A DNA stretch of 21,391 nt. It comes from Glomus cerebriforme. Taxonomy: Eukaryota > Glomeromycota > Glomeromycetes > Glomerales > Glomeraceae. Where the stretch lies: NCBI GenBank assembly GCA_003550305.1, contig QKYT01000363.1:95553-116943 (forward strand), given 5' to 3'. The notes beneath the pieces were generated by a model. The model had not been told where the DNA came from. It saw only the letters and a list, made by a program, of their open reading frames with translations, and searched no databases. The translations under genes and the position numbers were made by a program. Positions within the stretch are counted from its first letter, which is position 1; the number at the start of each line of letters is the position of its first letter. This document shows, piece after piece, positions 1 to 9,452 of the stretch.

Positions 1-158
1 ATAGAAGTACTGCACTCCCATAAGTTAGGAGGCGGATAGAAGACTAGAAGTACTGTACTCCTATAAGTTAGGAGGCGAATAGAAGTACTGCACTCCCTTA
101 AGTTAGGAGGCGGATAGAAGACTAGAAGTACTGCACTCTTATGTGTTGGGAGGCAGAT
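1..158. repeat. 35-bp minisatellite in 78-bp higher-order units
   Basis: Four copies of a 35-bp unit (core AGAAGTACTGCACTCC, then TAAGTTAGGAGGCGGAT) lie at 3-37, 46-80, 81-115 and 124-158. An 8-bp block, AGAAGACT, sits between copies 1 and 2 and between copies 3 and 4, so the array is really two 78-bp dimers (3-80 and 81-158). The last copy is the most diverged. The array may continue to the left of the window. No coding function is apparent. Confidence 0.9.
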
Positions 159-1025
159 GGTGATGAAGTGATTTATTTAAACCAATTAGTATACCATATA
201 CATACCTTTATCCATGATTTAGAACGAAGAATTAAAGAAAATTTTTTTTAGAATTTGGAGAATATAAATATATTTTTTATACTTTATTTATGTCATTTAC
301 AGGTAAGTATCTGTACTTATATCATATTATGTCATTTTATCAATTTTTATTATTTTGCATAAAAAAAAAATCATTTCGCGTTTTGATCAGTATGATGAAA
401 GACGCGTAAATTCTACTATAATTTTTTTTGTAATCATTTACCTTAATTTTGTATGACAAGAATTGCATTAGATACCTCCAGTTGTATCATAGGGATATGG
501 TAATGATATTAACGATTACTGTACTATATAGTCACAATATCAAAATAACGTTATACCAAAGTATCATCGTATAAATTTTGAATCGCGATAATACTGTATC
601 ATAATGGTTAGTATTGGACTGTTGGCCTTCGTAATAATTGTTGTAATTGATGTAATGTTTGGAATGGGTATAATTTTCAAAATTAAAATTACATTATTAA
701 TCTTTTCTTTAGTTTTTGTCCTTCTTCACATACTAATTTCATAAATCTTTCCAATTAATAACCCTTTAGCTCAACTCGTTTCTATAAAATAGGAGCATCA
801 CACCTGTACCAAAGCTGGCAAACAAATAGAGCGGGATAGAGTGACTTATCTACTGCTAAGAAATGTAAAATATGTTCTAGTAATTCCTGTATATTAAAAA
901 TACTTGATTTCGCCATGAAAAATATGTATTATATCCTATATACTGTAGTATTCAACGAAAAAATCTTCTGAGCAAATGATCACCACCCTAGATCAGACTT
1001 GATGTAATAACCCTCGTTCTAATAA
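159..1025. other. AT-rich stretch without a convincing gene
   Basis: No homologous protein, tRNA or repeat family was recognised here. A CAGGTAAGT string at about 300-308 resembles a perfect 5' splice donor, but no matching exon is evident. A short hydrophobic ORF at 604-744 is listed separately. The stretch may include the lost 5' end or promoter of the F-box/LRR pseudogene that follows. Confidence 0.4.
604..744 (+). CDS. possible 46-residue two-helix membrane peptide (very tentative)
   Basis: An ATG-started ORF of 46 codons ends in TAA. The product is almost entirely hydrophobic: a first stretch of V, I, L, F and G (about residues 2-25), a short basic turn (KIK, about 26-28), and a second hydrophobic stretch to the C-terminus. 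That shape fits a two-pass membrane peptide. Its Val and Gly content is higher than expected from random AT-rich DNA, which favours Lys, Asn, Ile and Tyr. I recognise no family, and no promoter or splice signal supports it. It could be a chance ORF or a fragment of a larger lost gene. Confidence 0.15.
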   Translation: MVSIGLLAFVIIVVIDVMFGMGIIFKIKITLLIFSLVFVLLHILIS

Positions 1026-2244
1026 TATATAAAAAATTATTTGAAGTACTTAATCTCGATAAAAAATGGCACTTGTTCTACCAATAAGATTCTAAATTTC
1101 TTAGCCAAAGATAACACGCTATATCCCATTTTGCTCGTCTCTAAACTTTGGTTCATGTGTGCCAGTCCAATTTTATGGCATCGTATCAAATTGATGGGAT
1201 ATGATTATGATATTCATGGCACAATGTGACTGGAAAAGTTTATCCAAATAAATTCTAGACCAATTTATAAACATAGTCTGCAATACCTCACAATTGCACA
1301 TCATTCTAATCTTTTGAATGAGATAATTGAAAAAATCGTCAAAAATTTTCCAAATATAATTCATCTAGATTTGGGAGGAAGTGCAGGCTTTGATGATACA
1401 GCCTTAATTAAAATTTCTCAAGTATATCCTAACCTGATCCATCTTAATATTTCTAATAATGGAGATTTAAATAACCATTCTATTACTAAAATTCCAAAGA
1501 AATATAATAAATTGCAGTTTTTAGATATTAGTTATGGCGGAAATATTACCAGTAAATCACCCTGTGAAATTGCGCACTCATGTAATAAGTTAAAACACCT
1601 AGAAATTGGTGGATATCAGAATCGTGTTACTGATAGTATTGTACATATTATCGCAGAATTCCACCCTACCCTCCAATCCTTAGATATTAGTGATTGTAAT
1701 AGACTTACCAATACTGCTATTTATACCATCATAGGTTTATGTCCAAATCTAAGAAGTTTAAAACTTAAGCATTGTGATGGAATAAGTGATACAGCCATCA
1801 GAAAAATCACACAATATCATTATTTGGAAACATCTAGAACTACGTAGTGTGAAAGTTCTTAGTGATAAATCAATGTGCATTATTGCACAATCATGTCCAA
1901 ATATCCAATATTTTGACTTGCAATTTTGCAATATTACCGACAGAGTTGTAGAAGAAATAGCTCTATCATGCCATAAGTTAAAACATCTTGACTTATATGA
2001 AGTTGTGCATATTTCCAATTCATCGATTTCTAAAATCACAAAAATATGTCCTAGTATTGTATATCTTGATCTTGGACATGCTGAGTTTATTTCTGATGCA
2101 ATACTTAAAGCTGTTGCAGAACATTTAAATGCTCTAGAATATTTTGGCCTGAAAAATTGCCGTAGAATTAGTCAAAAAATAATAGACACGCTATTTCCTG
2201 ATCTTGAAATAGGCGGGTATTACTCATTACCACTTGGACGCTAA
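1026..2244 (+). pseudogene. F-box / leucine-rich-repeat protein, disrupted
   Basis: The reading frame begins without an ATG (open from 1026). It first gives the second half of an F-box-like segment: LLVSKLWFMC followed by PILWHRI, the usual 'LLVNxxW...PxLW' pattern. About nine or ten cysteine-type leucine-rich repeats of roughly 26 residues follow (for example LQSLDISDCNRLT, LRSLKLKHCDGIS, IQYFDLQFCNIT). In family members the F-box recruits Skp1 of an SCF ubiquitin ligase and the LRRs select the target. Two lesions break the gene. A TGA at 1227-1229 interrupts one continuous frame just after the F-box. A frameshift at about 1801-1830 moves the remaining LRRs to another frame, which runs to the stop at 2242-2244. 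No GT-AG intron obviously removes either lesion. Sequencing error is an alternative explanation. F-box/LRR genes are abundant in Glomeromycotina. Confidence 0.75.
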
Positions 2245-2259
2245 GAATGGATGAATTTG

Positions 2260-3440
2260 GGTAAATTTTCTGAGCTGATGATCACTTTCTGGCTAAAGTT
2301 ACTGCTCCAAGCTTAATTTTTATGTGAAACAGCTTTCTTGATCTTAATGTGCTTTGGTCATGCCTTCAATTGTCGCTTATAATCAGCAGTCCTTTGTAGT
2401 TTTGCATTAGAATCAGATGCGTCAGAAGTCTCAGATGAGCTGGATGAATCAGATTCCATGTTCTCAAATGAACTATTTGTGGATTCTTTGCTACAATTGC
2501 AATGCTCCATAGCAAATAATTTGTCTACATCATCATCCAGCTACTTTACACATTCTTCTAGTTGATTAACTCTTTTTTTTAAGCTTTTTATGCTGGGAAT
2601 AATAATCATCCAGTTCTTTCTCTAGCGCCCTATTTCCACCAGAAGGCACATCATACACTTCTGCATTTTATTTATCTAGTCCTAATAACCAGGCTAATTT
2701 TTCTGTACGTCTGATATTCTGATGGCCTTCTCGATCCCATGTACTATCAGATGAATGCTTTTGATCAGTTATCATTTTCGTGATATATTCTATGTGCTAC
2801 ATCTTTAAGCGAATAAAAAAAATAAATTATCTTTTTCACTGCTTAGGAAAGTTCTTCTAGTATTTTGAGTCTATCAACCAACTCATCTAAAGAAGGTTCT
2901 AATCCCCATAATTTGACTTTATCTTGATTTGTAGGTAATATTCTGCAAAGAAATTTTTTCTAAGATTTTTCTTATCACATCCAGAAAGCTTTCTAAACCT
3001 TTCTAACTTTAATAAAATGCCCTTACTGATTCATTGCCTTATTTCAACTCTTCTATTTTGTATTTTCGTATTTCAGTAGAAAACGTTGGGTCTCTAATTA
3101 AATATCTAACTAACTCTTTTAAAGGTTTTTTAATCCCAAACTCGTCTACACGCTTTTTATTATCAAGTGATAATCCAGCAATAAATTTTATTCTAACATC
3201 TATATCATCCAGATCCTTACCAACACATATAGCATAAATTTTAATTTGATAAAAATATGCACTTACAGATGAACTGCCTTGGTTAGGATTTGGTATTTTT
3301 TTATCTTTTTCATATTCTAAGACTGGAGAGCTTGGTTGGAATGCAAAATCTCTATCATTTGTTCAATCCACCCAATTAATTGCCATAATGAATTAGTCGT
3401 ATAATATACTGTTTCTCTAATTAAAAGATAAAATTCTTAC
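2260..3440 (-). pseudogene. Gag-like (retrotransposon capsid-type) protein, decayed
   Basis: Minus-strand translation, followed across several frameshifts and stops, gives one recognisable protein. It starts near 3440 with a Trp-rich segment (SLWQLIGWIEQM). Next is a helical region with a capsid major-homology-like core (IKFIAGLSLDNKKRVDEFG, then KKPLKELVRYL; about 3090-3235). A second, similar segment follows (LPTNQDKVKLWG, then LDELVDRL; about 2865-2945). Then come a coiled-coil-like part (VNQLEE, LDDDVDKLF) and a Ser/Asp-rich tail (SDSSSSSETSD; about 2405-2460). The pattern 'F(I)xGLxxxNKxxVxxxGxxxPLxELVxYL' is typical of Ty3/gypsy-type Gag. No reverse transcriptase is visible nearby, so this may be a solo or domesticated Gag-like gene that later decayed. 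The family is assigned from pattern only. Confidence 0.55.
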
Positions 3441-3702
3441 AATCATTGCTCTGAGGTAGAGAGCTAATGGTTACTTATTCATGATTAGTGAAAGAAAGCT
3501 ATAAATTATTACATATAAATTATAGAAAAATAAATCGAAAGCTAGATATCCCAGTAGGTTAATATCCTGGGTTTACAATAACAAATTATCACTTACGTCC
3601 TCTTAGGTGCAAGAAGGTTGTGATCAATTTTCGTCAAAAATCTTGAATGGCTTCACTTGTTTGATCGAATGTATACAGAGCATTATCATTATATTGGTAG
3701 AA
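3441..3702. other. spacer between two decayed genes
   Basis: This is AT-rich DNA between the Gag-like and recombinase pseudogenes. A weak hairpin with CCCAG/CTGGG arms lies at about 3551-3572. No terminal inverted repeats or target duplications were seen that would mark an element boundary here. Short plus-strand ORFs at 3607-3854 overlap the recombinase remnant on the other strand and look like shadows. Confidence 0.4.
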
Positions 3703-4835
3703 TTAATCTATTTTTTCTTTTATCTTTACCTGATTGTTATGCAACCCCTTCGAATAATTGCAAGGTGGGTCATTCATTATGCCATAACATTCTACCAATT
3801 CTGATCGACCTACTACTTGTTTGCATGCTAATTTTCACAAACATTGGTAGTTAGAATCATTCTTACCTTCATGAATCCTGGAAGTGTGGTCTGTACCTAT
3901 CTTCCTCAATTTATTTGAAGTAATTTCATGTTTAACTAGGATAAGGTTAATTGGATTTACATTAACTATATCACTTTTGTTTTTTTGTAAAAAGTAAAAT
4001 TTTTCTGATATTGCTTTCTGAATCCAAGTAAGCAACTCTTTTGCTTGTAGCAGGTTTTTTTCCATTAAAAGGAAAAGCTGAGGTTCCTCTATTCCTGTTT
4101 CTTTTTTAGTTTTAGAGTAACCAGTGCAATACCAGGAATACTTAGGGCTATACCAAAGGTCTCTCTTGAGACCACCCATGTCTCGTCTAATACTTCATAA
4201 TTATCAATATAAAGAGTGGTTATATCTGCCGGTCACATGCTTAACATTATCATTATATCAAGCAAATTTTCCTTAGAAGGTAATATGGAGATATCACATT
4301 TCTCAAGTCTTTTCTGAACTGGTTCTAAGTAGAAGTATGGAGGCCAGTCGACACCTTCATCTTCATCAAGTATAAGCCATTCTGCTTGAATTTTATTCAA
4401 TTTCGTAGTAATATAAGGAATTTTGGTCACTTGTTTTTTAAGATTATCAGCTTCTCATTTCTGTAACTTATTTCATAATAAAATCAGTCGAGAACTTCCA
4501 GCAACTGCATTAAATGCGGAAGTGCCCAAATCATATGAAATTTGTTTTATTTTCTCAGATGAATAATCATTATCCACAATTTCTTGAGCAATTTTATCGA
4601 CAGTATCCCTACCTTCTTCACCTTCTTCATACTTTCCAGAAGGTTAGATGGGAATGAGAACTTCTGCTTGTTCCTTAATAAGCTCTAATTGCTAGAAGCA
4701 TGCTCTAGCGTAAGCTTTTGCCTTACGATCCTTCAAATTTTTGCCAAACTCCTCTGTGTATCCAGCTAGTTCAGATAATAGAGTTTTAGAGGTCCATTTA
4801 TAGTGTTTCATATAATTTGTAGTGACTTTTGACAT
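3703..4835 (-). pseudogene. tyrosine recombinase (integrase-like, Crypton-type), disrupted
   Basis: An ATG at 4835-4833 opens a frame broken by several stops, and the protein then shifts frame at about 4090-4180. The N-terminal half has a helical core-binding-like part (YKWTSKTLLSELAGYTEEF; KIAQEIVDNDYSS). The catalytic half shows box I as LLDIMIMLSM-stop-PADITTLYI. It aligns with the family pattern '(L)xxxTGLRPxEIxxL', with the invariant Arg codon position now a TGA (4233-4235). Box II appears as KLRKIGTDHTSRIHEG. The likely nucleophile Tyr is in VECYGIMND (codon 3784-3786). Tyrosine recombinases cut and rejoin DNA through a 3'-phosphotyrosine. Stand-alone eukaryotic ones define Crypton transposons, and DIRS elements also carry one. 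The gene cannot make an active enzyme. Attribution rests on motif order and not on a database match. Confidence 0.6.
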
Positions 4836-5033
4836 ATTGTTTTTTAAGCACAGTATAGTCAAGTATATTAAAATGTATTGACTTTATATTACACATAAAA
4901 AATTCAATTCGAAAAATTTCCTTAGAGCTATGCTTTTTCAGAAAGGGATAATATCAGAGATGGCTCTTGACTAGATTAAAGGAGTGAAAAAAATGATATA
5001 GTTTATGCTCTAGACTGGCATAACACATTTTTG

Positions 5034-5375
5034 AATATCTATAATAAAAAATGAAGATAAGTTTAACGTATATTAATCTTAAAAACTTTTTTAGAAAGAA
5101 GTACTATGGTATTTGGTCTCTTTGGTGAATATATATCTGATTCAGAGCTCGATAAAGATATCTCTTCTAATTACCCATCTTGGTCTTGCCTATATAAGAA
5201 AAATGATGGATTTATCTGCGAAGAAAATTACTTACACAAGGACGGGTGTGTCAGACATTATAAATCTCTGCCAGAGAAAATGTGCGCATCTTGTAATAGG
5301 CTAATCCATTCTCAGACTGGCTTTTATATGATACATAAGAAAAACTGGTTAGAGAGTCACAAAAAGAGTAAGTAG
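5034..5375 (+). pseudogene. Cys/His-rich zinc-finger-like ORF, copy 1 of a tandem pair
   Basis: An ATG at 5106 opens 89 codons. The core is KKNDGFICEEN, then CVRHYKSL, CASCNRLIHSQTG and a final IHKKNW. Its C..G..C...RH...L...C..C...TG...H arrangement suggests a small zinc-binding fold. I know no named family for it. The DNA upstream (from 5034) aligns with DNA upstream of the second copy, but here it contains stops in the matching frame. Copy 1 therefore seems to have lost its N-terminal part, and 5106 may be only a secondary start. It lies on the strand opposite the flanking recombinase and primase-helicase remnants. Confidence 0.35.
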
Positions 5376-5667
5376 GATTTGTAATTTTGCTGAAGGCGTT
5401 AAAAACAAAAGAATTTTAAATATCTATAATAAAAGTGAAAGCGAAGTTTTAAGATTATTAATATCAAAATTATCTCGTATGGGTTGTTTTATCTGCCAAT
5501 ACATCAAGAGAGATGGTTCGAATTGTGAGAATGGGAGCATGAGTGAATTAGGGTATTCCAGACATTTTAATGTCCTTTCTAGAACAATATATCCTGTCTA
5601 TAAGAAGAGAATCTATTCCGGTACTGGAATCTGTAACACACATGGTGAAATTTATGACCATGCCTGA
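5353..5667 (+). CDS. Cys/His-rich zinc-finger-like ORF, copy 2 of a tandem pair (fragment)
   Basis: The frame is open from 5353 to the stop at 5665-5667; the first ATG is at 5479 (62 codons). The sequence MGCFICQYIKRDGSNCEN, then GYSRHFNVLS and TGICNTHGE, parallels copy 1. Shared features are a K(R/N)DG..C motif, a [G/C]xxRH motif, and a TG...H end. The upstream part NIYNKSESEVLRLL corresponds to a stop-riddled stretch before copy 1. The two copies are offset by about 373-385 bp and are strongly diverged, so the duplication is old. Cys(x2)Cys, C and H spacing suggests metal binding. The product is unknown, and the lack of an early ATG suggests a fragment. Confidence 0.35.
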   Translation, partial: RVTKRVSRICNFAEGVKNKRILNIYNKSESEVLRLLISKLSRMGCFICQYIKRDGSNCENGSMSELGYSRHFNVLSRTIYPVYKKRIYSGTGICNTHGEIYDHA

Positions 5668-5810
5668 CGCGAAAGTAAAAAAACTCCTTCAACTAAAGAT
5701 CTTCAGGAGGAAAAGTTTTTCACTGTTTCCTTACTATAGCTCGAAAGATTTTTTGCAAAATAGTTAGATTATTTCCTGCAATATCAAAGGTATAAGAAAA
5801 GGCTGAAGTA

Positions 5811-8800
5811 TTATTTTTCCTGCTCTATGGAATCAAATAATTCCTGAATCTTATTATCTGTTTTTGATCTATATGGTGAAAGCTCTGGTGCGCCTTTATT
5901 TCCGAAAACAGTACCGTTATATAGCCGACGATTAATTTGATATGAGAATTGTCAAACTTGTTGTCCTTTAGGCCCTATTCTTTTTTTATTACTTTTAACA
6001 GTATATCTACACCAATTACCAGCAATTGCATTAATTGCTTTTATAGCTGAATTAAGATCTGGTGTTTCTTTTGCATGAGATTTAAAGCCAAAGAGCAATA
6101 AGAATTGATTTCAGATTTCTATAAATCTTTCACATGATTGGGTAAATGCTTCTGAAATAATATTACTCGAAAAAGTACACATATTATCAATTCCAGTAAA
6201 ACCTAATATTTGAAAAAGTTCCTGTATCGCCTCCCACTGTTTAGATAAATATGCTTTTCGTAAATCAATTAAAGATGAATCTGAGAGATTATGCTGTATA
6301 GCTTCTTTAGTTTTTAACACTTTCAAAGCTTTTATTGCATTTGAACCTTGCCTTCAGAAATATGCCAGTCTTTTAAAATGTCATAAAGTTTCAGGATTAT
6401 TAAATTTTTTTACAAAATTAACATTGCAGAGATTAATCTATTTGACGTCATCTATACTCCAGTCCCGATTATCATCCTTACCTCCAATATCTTCTGAAGC
6501 ATATATTCTCTATAAATAATGTCATTGCAATATCATATTATCAGTGAATGAGCATGTAGGAATTTGTTTAAGAATTTCAGCATCATCCAGAAAAATATCA
6601 GGTGTATTGGATATTAATTCTGCATCGGAGCCTTTGATATTTTCTTCAACCGCCTTAATAGTATTAGAAACTATTTTCTTATCAGCCATGGTACTTTCTG
6701 CAGAAATAATCTCAAGTGAAGCTTCCGTACTAGAAACAAGACTGCAAAGAATTTTGAAAAAGTACTTAGCTGATAAACATCTCTAATATTCAGTCTCAAT
6801 ATATGTTTCAACTGCCAGAGATGCATCAAGAGCATAACAATCAGCGATTTTATCCCATTTCTGATGTCCTTTACTACTGTTGGTAAATTAATAGGCCTTA
6901 AAGTAGAAAGTTCAGCACGAATAAGATTATGATTTGGCTTTTAGAATACTTCGAAGGACTTTTTGCTATGATATAAAGAAATGATGCATTGTGGACAAAC
7001 CTGAATTTGGTAAAGCATTTGTGCAAAAGTTTCAACATGTACTCCTGTTTTAATATTGCTAATCCCTATAATAGCATCAAAATGATTAGGAATTTCAAAA
7101 GAGATGCCAGCTTTTACAATACTTATGTAAATTATGCAGTCAAAAGAACTCCAGGTAGCATTAATATTAGTGAAATCCTCTTGTCTTTACATTCCATCCA
7201 TTTGGCCAAAATAAACTTGCATTAAAATAGGTGAACTATTAGGTTTTTGCAATACGGAAGCTTGGTCTGCCAAAGCCAGGCTTTTTTACATGATGTTATT
7301 ACAAAAGCAACACGCTTACCTTCTCGGAGCATTTTAAGACCTCTTCTCATGGCCTCTGAACTTTTGTTCAGATCATAAAAAATCTTAACAGTTTCGCCTA
7401 TACGTGGTTGATATTTATTATTGAAAATTCATATATTATTACCTTGATATTGTTTTAAGAAAGTTATAGTGAAGTCATTCGCAAAAGCATCCATAGCCAC
7501 AACATGGTTAGCTGACTTTAACAAATCTCACATAGCATTTTTAGATTCTTGTGCATAAACTCTACTAGACATTTGATGCATAATCACATTTATTTTATCT
7601 AAAATAATTACATATGGATGCCTTCCGTAAAGCTCAATACGATGGGTGCTTTCAACCTGGATGATGATAATATCCCAATCACTTATAGCTAAACTACCTT
7701 TAACTTCTTGATATTGGCATATACGAAGTTCCAAACTCTGTAATATTTCAACTTTAGTTTTAGTCTCATTGCTAAGAGTTTTACGATATGAAATCCAACT
7801 AAAACAAGACAAATCTTTTTTATTTCCAGCTAAAGAAATGAGAATTCCTTTTAAGGCTTTTGTTTTACCCGTACCTACGGGTGAATGAATAAGAGTTGTG
7901 CTATACACAGAACTTAAGAAATCTGGATAAGCTTCTAGAGCTTCTTCCATCTCTTTTACATTAATATTTTTTTCAGACAATTCAGGAAGTAAATGTGATT
8001 TTTTTATAACATTAATTAATCTATCATTCAATTCCCATTTAGGTCTTTCTTTTAGCTTGATTATACCGGATGTTTCTCCAAACGCTAATTCCTTATGATC
8101 AGATTTGTACTGTTTTTGCCAGTAGCATTTAAGTATAAAGCATCCATTGCTTTGAAGAAAGCCATATAACTGATCTTTTTTATGTCTGATATTGCAAATC
8201 GGGCATGCTTCCAATGACCGAGCTTGAAAGTTAATAAATCCCTTTCTAATGTTGCCAACCTTAAACCATCTATATTTTGCGATAACCAAACTAGCTCCTT
8301 TACTCAAGGTGGTTTCATCTTCAATAGGTTGGAACTTCTCTTTTTCTGGCTTTTCAGGAGAAAATGTTTGGGGCCAGATTTCAGAAGCATCTAACTTAGG
8401 CTAAACTAAATAATTTTTTAACTTGCAATATCCTTTCTTGACTGAAGAAATCGCAGGTCTTTTGATTCTATCTTCTTTTGCTGATCCAAGGAGCCGAAGA
8501 CTAAAGCGTGATTTATAAAGATCTATGTCAATGAATTTTGGATATAGTTTTCCAACTCTCTTAGCAACTTTTTTCACAAAATCTCTAAGATCCCTTTAGT
8601 CAATAAAATGGGTATAAGGATATATGATATGCCAACTGCATTTATTAGCATTAGACGAACTAGCTAAAGCAAAAGTATTTAAAATTATGAAATGATTTAA
8701 ATCAGAATATATAATATCAGCACAGGCAATTAAGATTCTGGATAATAAATCTTTGTGAGAAATTTTATATCCATCTAAGAAAGAGAGTTCAGGATTCATG

Positions 8801-8853
8801 GGATCTTGAAATTTTAAAAAATTTACTAATCTGAATTGTAATACTTTTTTCAT
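5811..8853 (-). pseudogene. primase - zinc ribbon - UL9-like SF2 helicase (replication origin-binding-protein family), decayed
   Basis: One protein of roughly 1,000 residues can be followed from 8853 to the stop at 5811-5813 through more than ten stops and a few frameshifts. (1) The C-terminal half of an archaeo-eukaryotic primase: SSSNANKCSWHI (about 8626-8660), equivalent to the catalytic His motif, and DIDLYKSRFSLRLLGSAK (about 8480-8535), equivalent to the 'D..VY..NRxxR' motif. (2) A zinc ribbon: CPIC at 8194-8205 with later Cys residues. (3) Helicase Walker A SPVGTGKT (about 7862-7890). (4) Walker B IILDK at 7594-7608, where Lys replaces the expected Glu. (5) The second helicase lobe (VAFVITS; FDAIIGISN; VETFAQMLYQIQ). 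(6) A long C-terminal region with NSAIKAINAIAGNWCRY. Codons 8853-7530 stay in one frame, with stops at 8596-8598, 8401-8403 and 7528-7530. The family would prime and unwind DNA during replication of a mobile or viral replicon. This copy is dead. Confidence 0.7.
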
Positions 8854-9452
8854 TAATATTGGTACTACAGTTTTCTCATCAATTTGTCCATTTTTCTTAT
8901 AGAATTATTAACCTGATTTTGACTAGATAAACTTTGTGAATTTTGAACAAAATTATTGAATGAATTCTGATTGAAAGAATTTTGAGGATTATCAAAGAAG
9001 TTGGAAGAGTTTATCAATGTAATATTTGTAGGATTAATAACTAAATAATGTAAAATGAAAATTTAGGCAAAAGAAAACTGAAAATTTTTGGATCACTGAG
9101 CATGAATCCAATGCTCTACAACAAGGGTGTAATAAATTACATACCATCAGTCATTAATGAAATTAAATTGAAAAAGATACTGGATTATTATATAATTATG
9201 TAAAAATTTTATTAACACAGTTTGATATTTACAATATGAATATAATAGCAATACAGCATGCTCTGTAAACCTATAAATATTTGCCAGAAATTTTCAGACA
9301 AATCTAATGAGCTTTAAATTCTGAAACGTTTATGGACCAATCACGAATTGCAATATTGTCGGTCAGTATTAAATTTTAACACGATTTAAGAACAAATTAC
9401 AGATAATCACATTCGTATATTAAAAAAAATATTGGATTATATATACAGGGAA
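8854..9452. other. interval between the primase-helicase remnant and the RdRP 3' end
   Basis: On the minus strand the 8870-9060 part reads as an Asn/Gln/Ser-rich peptide without an ATG (NSFNQNSFNNFVQNSQS), ending in a stop. It is followed in another frame by a peptide that joins the primase remnant. It may be the decayed N-terminus of that gene. No catalytic DxD/DxE primase motif I could be found there. The rest (9060-9452) would contain the 3' UTR of the RdRP gene. No clear AATAAA signal was seen. Confidence 0.35.

Noticed and set aside
1..158. CRISPR-like array
   Set aside because: Units are head-to-tail minisatellite copies with no unique spacers, and the context is eukaryotic.
1173..2039. 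Minus-strand ORFs opposite the LRR gene
   Set aside because: Shadows of the LRR coding strand.
6544..7225. Plus-strand ORFs of 80 and 78 codons
   Set aside because: They are antisense shadows; the minus strand here encodes recognisable helicase-family sequence.
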